This document shows positions 47,471 through 59,674 of a stretch of 64,000 bases of DNA, one piece after another (position 1 is the stretch's first letter; each line of letters starts with the position of its first letter). Origin of the DNA: Mytilus edulis (taxonomy: Eukaryota > Mollusca > Bivalvia > Mytilida > Mytilidae); NCBI RefSeq assembly GCF_963676685.1, contig NC_092350.1, forward strand, positions 4,267,486 through 4,331,485. Reading direction: 5' to 3'. A model generated the notes under the pieces. The model was not told where the DNA came from and did not search any database. It saw only the letters and a list, made by a program, of their open reading frames with translations. The position numbers were made by a program, and so were the translations under genes.

Positions 47471-48040
47471 ATAGTTATCAAAGGTACCAGGATTATAATT
47501 TAAAACGCCAGACGCGCCTTTCGTCTACATAATAGTTAAAAAGCCAAACAAGTACAAAGTTGATGAGCATTGAGGACCCAAAATTCCAAAAAGTTGTGTC
47601 AAACATGGCTAAGGTAATCTACTCCTGGGATAAGAAAATCCTTAGTATATCGAAAATTCAAAGTTTTGTAAACAGAAAATTTATAAAAATGACCATATAA
47701 ATTAAATTGATATTCATGTCAACACCGAATTGCCGACTACTGGGCTGGTGATACCCTTGGGGATGAAACGTCCACCAGCAGTGGCATCGACCCAGTGGTG
47801 TTAAATAGTTATCAAAGGTACCATGATTATGATTTAATACGCCAGACGCGCGTTTCGTCTACATAAGACTCATCAGTGACGCTCATGTTAAAATAGTTAA
47901 AAAGCCAAACAAGTACAAAGTTGAAGAGCATTGAGGACCCAAAATTCCAAAAAGTTGTGTTAAATACGGCTAAGGTAATCTACTCCTGGGATAAGAAAAT
48001 CCTTAGTTTTTCGACAAAGTTTTGTAAACAGGAAATTTAT
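47471..48040. repeat. Tandem repeat, about 350-bp unit, unit B left part
   Basis: Unit starts at 47471 and 47806. The second unit breaks at ggaaatttat, where the 12.95-kb insertion begins, and resumes at 60994 with aaaaatgaccatataattaa. Confidence 0.88.
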
Positions 48041-48519
48041 AATCAAAGCACCAAAGGCGCTGTAGGCAGTTAAGTAAAAAAAGAAGAGGCAAACTAGGCA
48101 GAAGTTAAGACGAATTTTGTTGAAAAATTGGTGAAAATATTATCTCGGCTATTTCTCAAGTATTGAATAATGTTTGTACCCTAAAGTTTTCACTATCCAA
48201 TCCTGCCACTTTCAAAAGTTATGTTCAATTATTTTTTTAATAATATTTAATATCTGCGATTATGCACATACTGTACACTGTCACATGTAAGGGAAGAGTT
48301 AAAATTGTGCCTGTCCATATTGAGGACCCAGTAATATGGTAATTGTTGCTGAATATCATATCCATTTTTCATAATTGTTTTGTACATAAATCAGGCTGCT
48401 GTAGTTTTATTGTTTTATATTTGTAATTTCCTGGTATTTTAAAGCTTACTATGCAGTATACATGTAGGTTTTGCTAATACATGTAGTTACAAGCTGCATG
48501 GAGGATTATTCTTATCTAT

Positions 48520-49260
48520 AATACTAAAATTACGAGGTCCAATTTGTCAGCCGTCATCACGTAAAAACGACGAATCAAAGAATTCAACTTTATATATAAC
48601 TAATATAGTACAAAGGTGTAGATTAAAAATTACACCACTCCAGGCCCTTTTGTTTTCCACGTAATTAATATTGCCAATAATTAAGAAGTTCCGGGTCGAG
48701 TCCGATACCGATACCGATAGTATATTCACCTGTTACCGATTACCTTATCTGTACGTTCCGCATCTGACAGGCGCACCACCAACCGGTGTATTCAGGATTA
48801 ATATGCTATATAGTATTACACGGGTCATAATCACAGGGTTGACACTACTTAATTGTCAAATTGTTACCTATTGTAGTATTTTAATCAGTTAGACTTTCTA
48901 AGATAACAATACGAATACTAAAAATCTGGACTAAAATAAGGCGTATAGGTACAGTTTTCAATTTGTTAGCGGGCATGACGTAAAACAGCCAATCAAAGAA
49001 TTCAATATTTATAACTAATATAGGACAATGCTGTTGATTAAAAAATACTCCATTCCAGGACCTTTTGTTTTCCAAATAATTAATATTATCAATAATTGAT
49101 AAGTTCCAGTTCGACGGGTTCAAACAGAAAGATTTGAAAGCAGAGAAAACTGTGTATCTTATAATAAGCATGACTTTATCAGATGACAATACTAATACTA
49201 AAATAAGGCTTGCGCATAGTTATATACTTTAATTCAGTCACGGACCCGCGATATACGGGT
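48520..49260. repeat. Diverged direct repeat pair, about 370-bp unit
   Basis: Copy 1 (48520-48890) and copy 2 (48913-49260) share aatactaaaa, cgaatcaaagaattcaa, tataactaatatag, ccaggcccttttgttttcca and taattaatattgccaataat in order. No ORF or pol III box pair is convincing. Confidence 0.65.
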
Positions 49261-49899
49261 GTGTTCTAGTCAGATTAATAATTTCAATAATGGGGTCCAG
49301 CAGTGGTGAATGGTTTAATTCAACTATATTCTATAGTATGAATATGCCATATTAGCAGTTTTAGTTGCATCAGTTGGTGCACCTACATTGTATGCACAAT
49401 CATCAAATCATAGCTGAAACTATCTTAAGTGGTGTATTTTTTTTTGTAAGTTATATTACAATAAATGCTGATGTTGTTATAATGGCCTAGCAATGATACA
49501 ACATTTTTTGAAGCCTGTATGGTTGCCTAACTATAATTGCCTACTTTCTTCATTTAGTTTGGTGGATATATATATAGTTGTCTCATTATGATGCATTGGC
49601 TATCATTCCACATTATCTTATCTTTATAATAATTGTACATGTCTTATCTATAATCAGCTTTTAATACAGAGACATGTTTTGCCTATTTGTTATTTTGATA
49701 ATACAAATAATACAATTAAAATAGAAATGCATTAACATGTAAAATATATTCAAAGACAATGATCCATGACTAATTGTACAGGGCTGAACAATCCCTATGA
49801 AAATAAGATGTGCCAACACTTATACAACTGCTTACCAAATAACATTGACTTTTCATAAGTTGTCCCCTTTAAACAAACCTTAACACATAGATTACTGGT
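49261..49899. other. Intergenic, insertion interior
   Basis: AT-rich; no gene, repeat or motif recognised. Confidence 0.4.
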
Positions 49900-50420
49900 A
49901 TCTTAAACTAACATAATTAAAGTCAAAGTCAATAGATCATGCATATGACCGAGGGGTAAGGACCAAATATCCTCTATGGAACTGAAATGTACTAATGCTT
50001 CTTCACCTACATGGTAATCATCATTGACTTACGATGATTGGTTTCCTTCATAGTAAAATAATCAAAAGCTTTATGAAATTTCAAAGTAACGTAAGTTTCC
50101 AAGTAAAAAGAGAATAATTTAGGGGGCAGGGTCAAATATCCTCAATAGAAATTGAAAGTGACAAAGTTTTTACAACTGCACACCAAATATCATTGACCAT
50201 TCACTAGTGGTTCTTCAATAACTGACCTAATCAAAAACTAATACATGTAAACTAAGTTTCAGAGTCAATTGACCATGACAAAGGGGGTGGGGCTAAATAT
50301 TCTGGTAATCAGGTAATGAGATATACCTATGCTAACACAACTGCGTACCAAATATCATTGACCTCCCATAAACTAGACATAATCACACAATCACAAACTA
50401 CATTTTTGTAATACATTGTT
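49900..50420. repeat. Old tandem repeat, about 160-180-bp unit (accaaatatcattgac words)
   Basis: Words such as caaagtcaatagatcatg, gggtaaggaccaaatatcct and accaaatatcattgacc recur three times with strong divergence. I remember similar sequence from other bivalves. Non-coding. Confidence 0.55.
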
Positions 50421-51099
50421 GATGCTGACCATGCTGACAAAACAACACAACTATATATACATGTATGCCTCTCTTTTTGACTCTGTCATCTTTGGCAAGA
50501 CAAAAATTACAACAAATATAATACAAATATTTTGTTCATCTTTTTTTAATATTTCTTTATTCTTAATTTCTTAAATAAATCAATGCTGCATTTACACATA
50601 ATTCGATATCAATTTAAAAAGTTTAACATGTTTAATGTCTACTTCAATACGCGTCAAAATCACTTCACTGTCCAAATGAGCTTAATTTTTAACTCAATTA
50701 ATAATATTCATTTGTTGTAACTGCTGGCAAGTTTATAAATAATTCCTGTCAGAAAGCTGAATCAAAACTCGTTGTACTAGTTAACATGATTACACCTGGC
50801 AAAACAATCTTCTAAATTGATCATATATGTAGATGTACATGTATGTATATGTAAATTTTTTCATAACATCGCACATGTAGTAGTCTAGAGTTTCATTGTT
50901 GTTGTGGAACTATAGGGGTGAATAGACAATCCAGTTGCTACAGAGAATCATGTATTATGCATGTACATGTATGCCTTGCCTTTTCTTGTAGTAGCCATTG
51001 CCAAAGATTGGAATCAAGCTGAAATAAAAACAAATACAAATAGGTATAATATTCATTATTGCTTTAAGTTTTTTACATATACAATGTAGCATAAAGTAC

Positions 51100-51562
51100 C
51101 ACTGTCCCAGGTTAGGGGAGGGTTGGGATCCCGCTAACATGTTCAACCCCGCCACATTATTTACGCATGTGCCTGTCCCAAGTCAGGAGCCCGTAATTCA
51201 GTGGTAATCGTTTGTTTATGCGTTACATATTTGTTTTTCGTTCATTTTTTTTATATAAATAAGGCCATTAGTTTTCTCGTTTGAGTTGTTTTACTAAAAC
51301 AATTCAAACGAGAAATTTACATTGTCTTATTGGGGCCTTTTATATGGGGTATGGGCTTTGGTCATTGTTAAAGGCTGCACGGTGACCTATAGTTGTTAAT
51401 GTCTGTGTCATTTTGGTCTCTTGTGGACAGTTGTCTCATTGGCAATCATACCACATCTTCTTTTTTATATATTCATGTCTAAAATCTTTATGTATTAGTT
51501 TTGTCCATGTTCATGTTCATTGAGGCCCTTATAATTACATTTGTAATGCTTAAATTCTCTAG
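51100..51562 (+). repeat. Dispersed bivalve repeat with internal hairpin
   Basis: Contains gtcccaggttaggggagggt, tgcctgtcccaagtcaggag, ggtgacctatagttgttaat and gttgtctcattggcaatcat. At 51273-51315 a 21-base stem with one mismatch (tttctcgtttgagttgtttta / taaaacaattcaaacgagaaa) interrupts the usual sequence. Non-coding. Confidence 0.65.
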
Positions 51563-51830
51563 GGTCCCAAGTCAGGATCGTCTGGCCTTTGTTAGTCTTG
51601 CATGATTTTCAATAAAAGATTCTTGTGTATAATTCTAACTTAAGTTTAGTATGACATGAAGTCCATAATGATTGAACTAGTAACTTTTGTTTAGGGGTCA
51701 ATTGAAGCAAGCCTTCATGTTTGAGAGTTTTTCGCTGCATTGAAGACCATTTGGTGGCCTTCGGTTGTTCTCGGCTCTTTGGTCGTGTTGTTGTCTTTTT
51801 AGCACATTCCCCATTTTCATTCCAATTTTA
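51563..51830 (+). repeat. 5'-truncated retroelement 3' tail, insertion copy
   Basis: From ggtcccaagtcaggatcgtc to cacattccccattttcattc, same family as 16788-17034. The ORF 51721-51921 is not a gene. Confidence 0.7.
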
Positions 51831-53742
51831 TTTGAAATTGTTAGTGAAATATCTTGATCACGGATTCTCTGTCATCCATTGCCAATGTTATAATAAAATA
51901 ATATATCTGTTCTATAAATAATTGATTTAGGAATTAAGAAAAATACTGTTTGTAACTTGTTAAAAACGTAACTTCGTAACGCACAACGTTACCTTCTACA
52001 GGGCTTCTTTTCGTACCATGCGAGTTTTATTTCACAGTAATTTCATAGAAAAGTGGTTTACCAGTATCAGGTTGCTGAAGGAAACGAAAAGTTATGATTT
52101 TTGATTTTCACCTTAAATATCCGGAAAATGAAAAGTGCTTGTAAATCCAAATCAATTACGGCTTGGGAAGCGTCACAAAAGAGTAGGGGCATTAAGGCCT
52201 GGTTTTGGCCCAAGAAAATAAAATGTCTGATAAATTTTTCAAATTGAAACATAATCTTTAGAAATGCATAGGGTCAAGAAATATAAATGAAAAACATTAA
52301 GATTCTTATGTGATGACGTCACAATTACGTCATAATATATACTGTTTTCACAAAAACGATGAAAATTCAGAATTTATGCAGTTTTCTATCTTTATTTCTG
52401 TTGTGGAAACATCGTGCGCAGCCAAGAAACAACAAAATAATTTAACTGAAGCTTTATCATTACTATTGACAAAATCTCACCAAATATAAAGTTGTTTCTT
52501 GGGTGCGCACATACTTTTCAAATCGAAAATATACTTAACAATTTGATGAAAAACAAGGAAAATCACAAAATTTTACAAAATATGCAAATTAAGGCATGAT
52601 TTGTTGCCATGGTAACTTGTTTAATGTCCAAAATTATTTTGTTTTTCTGAATACCTTCTACCTGAGATACTTTTCAGTAATTTTAAAATATGTATGATAA
52701 CTTTTAAATTTGCAGTGAAACAATGCTGTCCATTAGCAAATTATTGATAAAGTAGTAATTTTAATATTTTTTAAGCGCCTTTGGCTATTTCAAAGCACAT
52801 GTAGCAGTCTGTAACACCAAAGCCGTAACTAAAACACGCTGAAGGAAACCATCTTGAAATGACCTTGACATCGACAAAATCTATAAATACGTTTTCAAAT
52901 GAGGTCCCGATTAAAATTGCAATTGCCCTGATCGAGTATAATGTTTGGGGTTTTCCACGATACATAGCAAGTACGGAGAGACACGATGACAAATAATAAT
53001 AACATCAGCTTGCATTAAATAATTAAATAAAATACATGTCTTTATACAATGTAGAAATAAAATAATCAAATATTCTTACAAATTCAAGACTTATACAGAG
53101 AGGAAGTAAGACAATGCTTTTAAATATTTACCTTTATTAGGATGGAATCCACCAAATTCAACGGTGTCACTGATTAAAAATAGCTGCAAAATTATATCCA
53201 TGCGCCAAATGATTTTTTTTCTGGCCAGCAGCGGATTTTTTATAAGTATCATTTAGTTAACCTTTATACCAAATTTCATGCTTGTATCACGATTTGCACA
53301 ATTATGTCCATAATATCTCCCACTATTTGTTGGACAAGGTTACTTTGAAAGGAGGGTAGTTTGCCTGACCTAACAATGACTTCAAGGTTCAGCTAACAAG
53401 GAAGCTAACCAAAAATATTACCTTTGACTTCACACTCAATGAAATTGGCTGTAACAAAAAATGGTATGTTCTTGTTGCTAGAATAAAGATAATCCCTAAA
53501 CATGCTTTATGTGGGTATGGATGTGCTGTCCTTCATTTCTGTATTGTTCATTTTTTGCTAATTTTATTTTCTTAAAAAACGGTGGTTATTCCGTTTTCAC
53601 TTGATTTCTGTATAATGCATATTTTTTTACTGTAATCAATATTTTTCAACCGGATTCTTTAATTTTTTGCATAGTAATTGAATATTCTTTGTATTTTTAA
53701 AACTCGCTGTTCTCTATCACTTATATTTTTGACCTATTTGAT
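51831..53742. other. Insertion interior without recognised gene
   Basis: Missing 3' exons of the transposase would be expected on the minus strand in this interval, but I found no reading with the family's VVE...R-x-K block. At 52774-52784 AGCGCCTTTGG is the exact inverse of CCAAAGGCGCT at 48051-48061. The minus frame 52992-52771 has no recognised content. Confidence 0.4.
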
Positions 53743-55250
53743 TTACATATTTTGAATATAAATAAAAGTTAAAGACTCTTGACTTTTAAAATCAACAATA
53801 TATGTATGATATTTTACCTTAGTCACCATTCGGCTAGTATTAGCATCAGCATCAGACATCTGCTTTTCCCCTTTCTTCATGAATGTTGGCATAGCTGCTT
53901 TGATACCAAGCTCCTCTAATAAACTAATTGAATCCCTAAAGCCTCTGTCCACAACAAATATATCATTTTCGTTAACAAAACTTTTGATGTCATCAACGTT
54001 ACATTTCATCATGTGAATTAGAATTGAGGCGTCATTGTTTCTGGATAAGTAAGGACCAAGAATAGAAACAAAATGGCCAGTTGTTGAAACAACGACCATT
54101 GGTTTTACAAGTGGTCTGGACTTATGTAGGCTGAACGATTTCCTTTGAAAAGAAAAATTATTGCTCTTCTGGATATAGATATAAGTACCATCCAATACAA
54201 GTATCATATTATCATCATCAGCATCTAGAAGTGTCTTTGCCAGCGGTCTGGTGTGGTCCTTTATAATTTGCTCACGTGTTATACTTTCAAAACCAAGATA
54301 CAATGGTACAAATGATCTCATTAACGATTGTCTTACAGTATTGATAGCTCTTCGTGAAATGCTGACCTTGAAGAGGGTTGACATGAGTTTATTAGACAAT
54401 GCACACTTAATTTTAATCAAGAATAAGCCAACTGATGTCTTTGGAGTACGTGAAGGAGTACTTTTGATATGTAATAATACATGCAAACATATGTCTTCAA
54501 ATTGTTGATGGGAAAGTCATGTCAAGTTTTTGCAGTCAGTTTCACCAATATTATCAAAGTCTATCTTGTTTTGAGTTTTTTTGGCATGTCTCTCTCATGT
54601 GTGTCAATAGCTTAACAATAGATGTTCTGTTAGATGACGAGTTTTCAGACTTTGACATTATATCAAAACACACAGTTTTAAGAAACCCATTTTCCTGAAA
54701 GTGAGAAAACAACACCTTGCTCCCGCTGGTATTAATATATTACCATCAATAAATGCTTGAAAACGTGCATCAGATGATACCACAAGAAACTTTGGGCCTG
54801 GTTTTTTACACACAATTCATCTTGCATGACTGTTTGAGGCACCTGGTATATTAAGACAAACAGACGGAGGACTTGAAAGCTGCTTTGAAGTTCTTGCAAC
54901 TTTTGGAGGAATAAAGTCCTGATCACAGTCATCTTGTGTAGTCCTGGTAACTTTGATTGTTCTACTTTTTTCTGCATTGTAATATTTATGCATACAACCA
55001 TTGCATATTATATCATTCTGTGAAATATTTGTAATAAACCATTTGTTTTGTAAAAGCCGCTTAACTGCTGGATTAATACTTTTTCTTTCCTTTGGCTTTG
55101 TTCTTTTACTGCAAACAATGCAGTTGTAATGCTTAACTATTCTAAAATGATGAAGAAAAAAAATTGTAAGAAAATGCATATATGCTAACATGTCAAAAGG
55201 AAGACATTCAGGGCCAATTAGGAAAAAAATCATTTCTATTTTAATCAAAG
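53743..55250 (-). pseudogene. DDE transposase (DDE_Tnp_4 type), broken
   Basis: Read from about 55250 downward. First a zinc-binding block (NCIVCSKRTKPKER ... ICNGCMHKYY), then SSPPSVCLNIP. Next, at about 54825, a TGA stands where the family has the first Cys of a second knuckle (stop-IVCKKPGPKFLVV). The frame is lost near 54700, and another TGA precedes LSHQQFEDI at about 54515. A clean 247-codon frame (54486-53743) holds the catalytic core: LDGTYIYIQ (first Asp), KPMVVVSTTGHFVSILGPY and VVDRGFRDS (second Asp). Coding identity ends at MVTK, directly before a good splice donor (AAG|GTAAAA, near 53819), so the catalytic Glu should lie on a later exon, which I did not find. The family cuts and pastes DNA. 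PIF/Harbinger-like or ISL2EU-like origin is possible. Confidence 0.75.
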
Positions 55251-55280
55251 AACTTTAGTGAGCAAGCTCACATACCCCAT

Positions 55281-55894
55281 GTACGGAAGCCGGTAAGTGT
55301 CAGGGTGGAGTTTTTATTTTAAGTCGTTATAAAGACTTAGTTAACTTGTTATAACGACTTAGCTTATGTAACTCGTTTTTACAAATTAGCTAATTTTTTT
55401 TAACGACTTAGCTAGTCTAGCTCGTTGTAACGATTTAGCTAGTCCTGTTTTATATGACTTAGCTTACTCGTTTAAACCACTTGGCTAACTTGTTAAAAAA
55501 ACTAAACTAACTTGTTATAATGACTTATCTAGTTTTACTCGTTGTAACAACCAAGCTAACTCGTTATAACAAGTAAGCTAAGTCGTTTAAATGACTTAGC
55601 TAACTTGTTAAAATGATTAAGTTCACGACTTAGCAGCTGACTTGTTATAAAAACTTAGCTAATCTAACTCGTTGATAACAAGTAAGGTAAGTAGTTTAAA
55701 CGAGTAAGCTAAGTTGTTTCAACCAGTTAGGCAAGTCTCTTAAACGAGTTAGCTTAATTGTTTAAACGAGGAAGCTAAGTTGTTTTAACGAGAGAGATAT
55801 GTTAAGTCGTTAAAACAACTTAGCTAAGTCGTGATAAAGACTTTATCACGACTTAAAAACAAAACTCCACCCTGACACTAACCGGCTTCCGTAC
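55281..55894. mobile_element. MITE with 34-bp inverted ends and palindromic tandem core
   Basis: The left end gtacggaagccggtaagtgt (continuing cagggtggagttttt) is matched in inverse by aaaactccaccctgacacta (continuing accggcttccgtac), with one mismatch. The core is an array of words like taacgacttagctaa and its complement (ttagctaagtcgttataac). Near the right end, taagtcgtgataaag / ctttatcacgactta forms a 15-bp stem around one base. No ORF. Confidence 0.88.
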
Positions 55895-56921
55895 CAATGT
55901 GCCCTCATATTGTACACATTTAAATTCAAGTTTGGATAAAATCTTACAAAAAGGTTCTATAAATCTACTAATTGTTCATAAGTCCCCAATCTAGAACAAT
56001 TGACGAAATAACGAATTTCTGTAAAGGTCTGTTTAATCCAAACTTTCGTGGTTAATACGAACAGCCACTGCAAATAGCATTACAGTGTTGAGTAAAGCTG
56101 ACAAAATATGAAGGTATTTTTTATGTATTACATATATATATATGACAGACCGTGACCGGACTGACGGACGGACCAGTCTAACACAACACGACTACACAAC
56201 TTTGTATGGCATAACTAAAATTAACTTATAACACACGTTGGATATATATCTTAGACTCGTCTACACTATTTTATATTGACTTGTATATGGTTTTGGTTGG
56301 TGTCTGTTTTATGATACTGTAATTAGTTTTCTCACTGTGCTTTAATTGTAATTTATAACAGATTGAGTAATGCATTTTGCAACAATTGGAAGTTTTTAAC
56401 GCCCTTTAAAATACTGGCTATGTACAGCCCTTGCACTTTTTTTTCTCTTGATAATACAGCTCTTGCACTGTTGGTATTTTTTTTAACATCAGCCAGCTAA
56501 ATTGTCCGACATTACTTGATTAGTACAATTTATTTTTTCAAGTACGGTTTATTTTGATAAAGTAAACAACAAAATAATAAAACATTCAAGATTGATTTTA
56601 AAGTTATATCTTTATTTAAGTCATAAAATAAACAGAATTAATAGTTTTATCCATTAAAGAGGTTATCTTGATGTATTTGTTTGACTTTTTTGTCTTTTTT
56701 TCATCCGTGTAAAATAAAGGGAGGTAATCAATTTTTTGGACAACATTTTTACTGTTTGCTCCTTTTTCATCCTCTTTTAATTTTGTTTTCGTTCTGTAAA
56801 GTTTAAATGAAAGCCATTCATATTTAAATTGTTTATTTTGTTTTCCAAATAATTCATTAGCATAGCTTTGATAGAATAACAAATTGTTCTGCGTTGAGAT
56901 GCCCCAGTTTGTCAATGAGCC
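55895..56921. other. Insertion interior
   Basis: Contains the minus frame 56981-56616 (121 residues, Lys- and Tyr-rich), which starts inside the next fold-back element. I do not recognise it and doubt that it is a gene. Otherwise AT-rich with nothing recognisable. Confidence 0.35.
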
Positions 56922-57524
56922 TGTAGGTCCCACGGGGGGGGGGGGGTAACTTCCTATTATTGGGTATACGGGATGTGCCAAAAATATGGGTCATAATTTT
57001 GCGAGATTTTATATAAAAATGGGCCTCCTTTTTAATGACATCCTATATTAAAATGCATTTACGTTTGATAACTGTATATTGATTTGGGGTATGATCTACA
57101 TATCATATATAAATATGCTACCGGTATTGAAAATCTTACATTATTAATGGTCAATTAATATTAAATTGAATCAATTCATTTGAAAGTTCACCATTCATTT
57201 GAAAGTTCACCTTTCAAATAAGTTCCCAAATGTGCACCAAACGATGTCAATTCATATATAAAAACTTAAGGGTAGCTGGTATATTTATGAATTAGCAGGG
57301 AGTGATGATGAGTTAGTGCTTATATATATATAAGCATGGGTCATATTTTAAATATTGTATATACATATAGGTCATTCTTTCTTAAATATTTATATAACTA
57401 TAGGTACTGAATTTCAGTGAATGTTATATTAAAATGGGTACGTTTTTTGAGGCGAAAATGGCACACCCCTACCAAAAAAATATCGAAGTTACCCCCCCCC
57501 CCCCCCCCCCCCCCGTGGTAGGTC
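56922..57524. mobile_element. Fold-back element bounded by poly-G and poly-C runs
   Basis: The left side reads taggtcccacg, a run of 14 G, then taacttcc ... gtgcca. The right side reads in inverse gacctaccacg, a run of at least 20 G, then taacttcg ... gtgcca. The inner parts keep gtgcca and gggt words in mirror order, so the ends are an imperfect terminal inverted repeat with a homopolymer inside. No ORF of note. Confidence 0.6.
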
Positions 57525-58000
57525 TTTCATACCGGTGCTAGCAAGTAAAGCCAAGCTCACGATAGCCAATACTGGTGTTGACTAACTATGACGAAGAGAA
57601 AAAGCGGCTTTACTATTTATAAAAATGTGTGCCATTTTCTCTGAAATGAAAAGAATATACAAATTGCGAAACGTCGTCTGCTATGGCCACTTGAAGACTT
57701 AGACTTGGAAGCTTTTTTTCTTGTTTATGTAATTGTTAATTATGCTGTGTTCATATAATCTGTTTACATACATATTGATACTTACTTTCCTATCCTGGAT
57801 TATAACATAACATTGCTGTGATTAAGATACAAATAATTAAATTCTTCTGCTTCTGCGGTCAACATCTAGCATAAGTTTCCATGACGAATGTAAACAAACA
57901 AACAAAAGACGGCTCTGATCCGGTGATGATGAGTTCGGATTTCGTAATTAAAAACAAATCGGATGGTTATTATGAAACGCCTTAGACTTTTCATTCACCT
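57525..58000. other. Insertion interior, left of the large inverted repeat
   Basis: A 34-codon frame starts at 57881 (MTNVNKQTKDGSDPVM..., stop near 57985) just before the left arm. It is too short to judge. Nothing else seen. Confidence 0.35.
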
Positions 58001-58505
58001 ATATACACGGCTGGTAATCTACACACGCAGAACATTTGGTTCTGCAATGAAAACCGTGAGAGGATTTTCCGGTTGTGCTTGAGTGGAGTAATTGTCACCG
58101 CTTCAAAAGGTATGTACATTTCTAAATCTCAATTTTCTTATTCAACTGATCCAAATATTGAAAATCGGGGAATGCTATGCTGTGGTGAATACTTTAACGA
58201 AGAGATACATGTATCATTTACTGTTGTACGTAGAGTTGAACTCATACAAAATCAGTTGCCCCACATGAAATTGCCTAAAAAAGTGACGTTTCAATTTTGA
58301 AATGGTTCTATTTACAGACCTACAAGTTCAAATTAAGTTTTTTTTTCGGGCAATGGGTATGAATGTTGTTTTTGGCGGCGTGTGCGCTGTCCGGTGTTGA
58401 TAGACGTCTTAATAATTCCAAAAACAACATTTTTCCATGAAGTCATGCGTGAGGGGATTGGTTCTGATTGAGGACATCGTGAATGCGTGAGGGGAAGTAC
58501 AAACA
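58001..58505 (+). repeat. Left arm of a large inverted repeat
   Basis: About 500 bases that reappear, inverted and only lightly diverged, at 59675-60164. The plus-strand frame reads AGNLHTQNIWFCNENRERIF then LCLSGVIVTASKG, then meets a splice-donor-like GTATGT. A second candidate exon starts after tctatttacag. The family is unknown to me. Confidence 0.85.
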
Positions 58506-58667
58506 ATTTTTTTTTAATCTTTGGCTTTGTGACTTTTGTTGACTCAATAAATGTGATCAAATCAATGCTGAATAAAAATCACAGATTTATCCTTATACTT
58601 CAATAGATGTAAACTGATCACCGATTCAATGAAATCAAACTATTAATTGTTTGTTCAATTTCATAAA

Positions 58668-59209
58668 ATGCCATTGTTCAAAAGAAAAAGGAAAAGAGGA
58701 CTGAAATTGACTCTCTACAAAAAGCCATGGAGATACAAGTTATCCCTGCCCTCGAGCGAACTAAACCCTCTGGGAGTAATCCTGACGTCAAATATACGTC
58801 ACAGAGATCACCACATATATCTAAGACAATTATATCGCCGATGAAAACTTCGACACCTATTAGACGAAATCTGTTCGCCCAAAATCACGAAATATTCGAA
58901 ACTTCAAAGGCAAATATACAGAATTTATTATTCGCCAACATTGATGAAAGGCAAGATAGTCTCGAGGAACACCATAAGGAAGATCATGTATTAGACAACG
59001 AAGAAGACATAGAAGAAGACTTACACGAAGACATAGAAAAAGACCACGAGAAAGACCACATGAAATACCTTGAGGAAGACGAGGTTAAAATAAGTCTTGA
59101 CATTGAGTCTCAAGCACGAGAAAACCGATCCCTGCGAAAAAGTGACCGAACGAACAAGTTATATATAATATCTAAAAATAGTAAAAGGCGAATTTACGAT
59201 GACCCATAA
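58668..59209 (+). CDS. Unidentified acidic protein between the inverted arms
   Basis: The main frame is 58727-59209 (160 codons). An overlapping frame from ATG 58668 (MPLFKRKRKRGLKLT..., to 58844) may be the true beginning if a shift or splice joins them; I cannot decide. The 160-residue protein starts with a Pro/Thr/Ser-rich part, has a very acidic middle (many Glu, Asp and His between residues 75 and 125) and ends basic (SLRKSDRTNKLY ... SKRRIYDDP). There is no membrane segment, zinc motif or catalytic motif. A spliced partner of the exon-like blocks in the arms is possible. Chance ORF cannot be excluded. Confidence 0.35.
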
Positions 59210-59674
59210 CGTTACAGTACAACATAAGAACGAACTATAAAAATCAGTGGAAAAAAGCTTAATGAAGATTCATGTTATACACATTTACGAAAAATATTTT
59301 ATTTAAAGATAAAAGATGATTCTAAATATACAAAATTTGATATTTGTTTAAATATTTTGATTTATACAATAAATCACCAAATATTCTTTATATGAATAAA
59401 GTCTAACTAGTGAATTACAAATCTGTTTCCAAATTTGCAGATGTGGGCAAATAATCGGTCTAGTTTTTAATTGTAGCAAGAAAACAAAATCGTTGACAAC
59501 AGTTTTTGTCTTTATTCTTCGTGAAACATATTATTAAACCTAGGTTCCTACAATTATTTCACAATCCAATCTCATAAACTTTTTTAGGAACACTCACATA
59601 TGTGTTTTTTCATGAACAATGTAGCCAAATTTAGGTAAGTTTCAACGACTCATAGCTTGAATATAAAGATATGA
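59210..59674. other. Spacer of the inverted repeat, non-coding part
   Basis: AT-rich; no gene or repeat recognised. Confidence 0.4.

Noticed and set aside
56616-56981. 121-codon minus-strand ORF with a Pro-rich start
   Set aside because: It starts inside the poly-G fold-back element and shows no domain. Part of it could be real, but I have no support.
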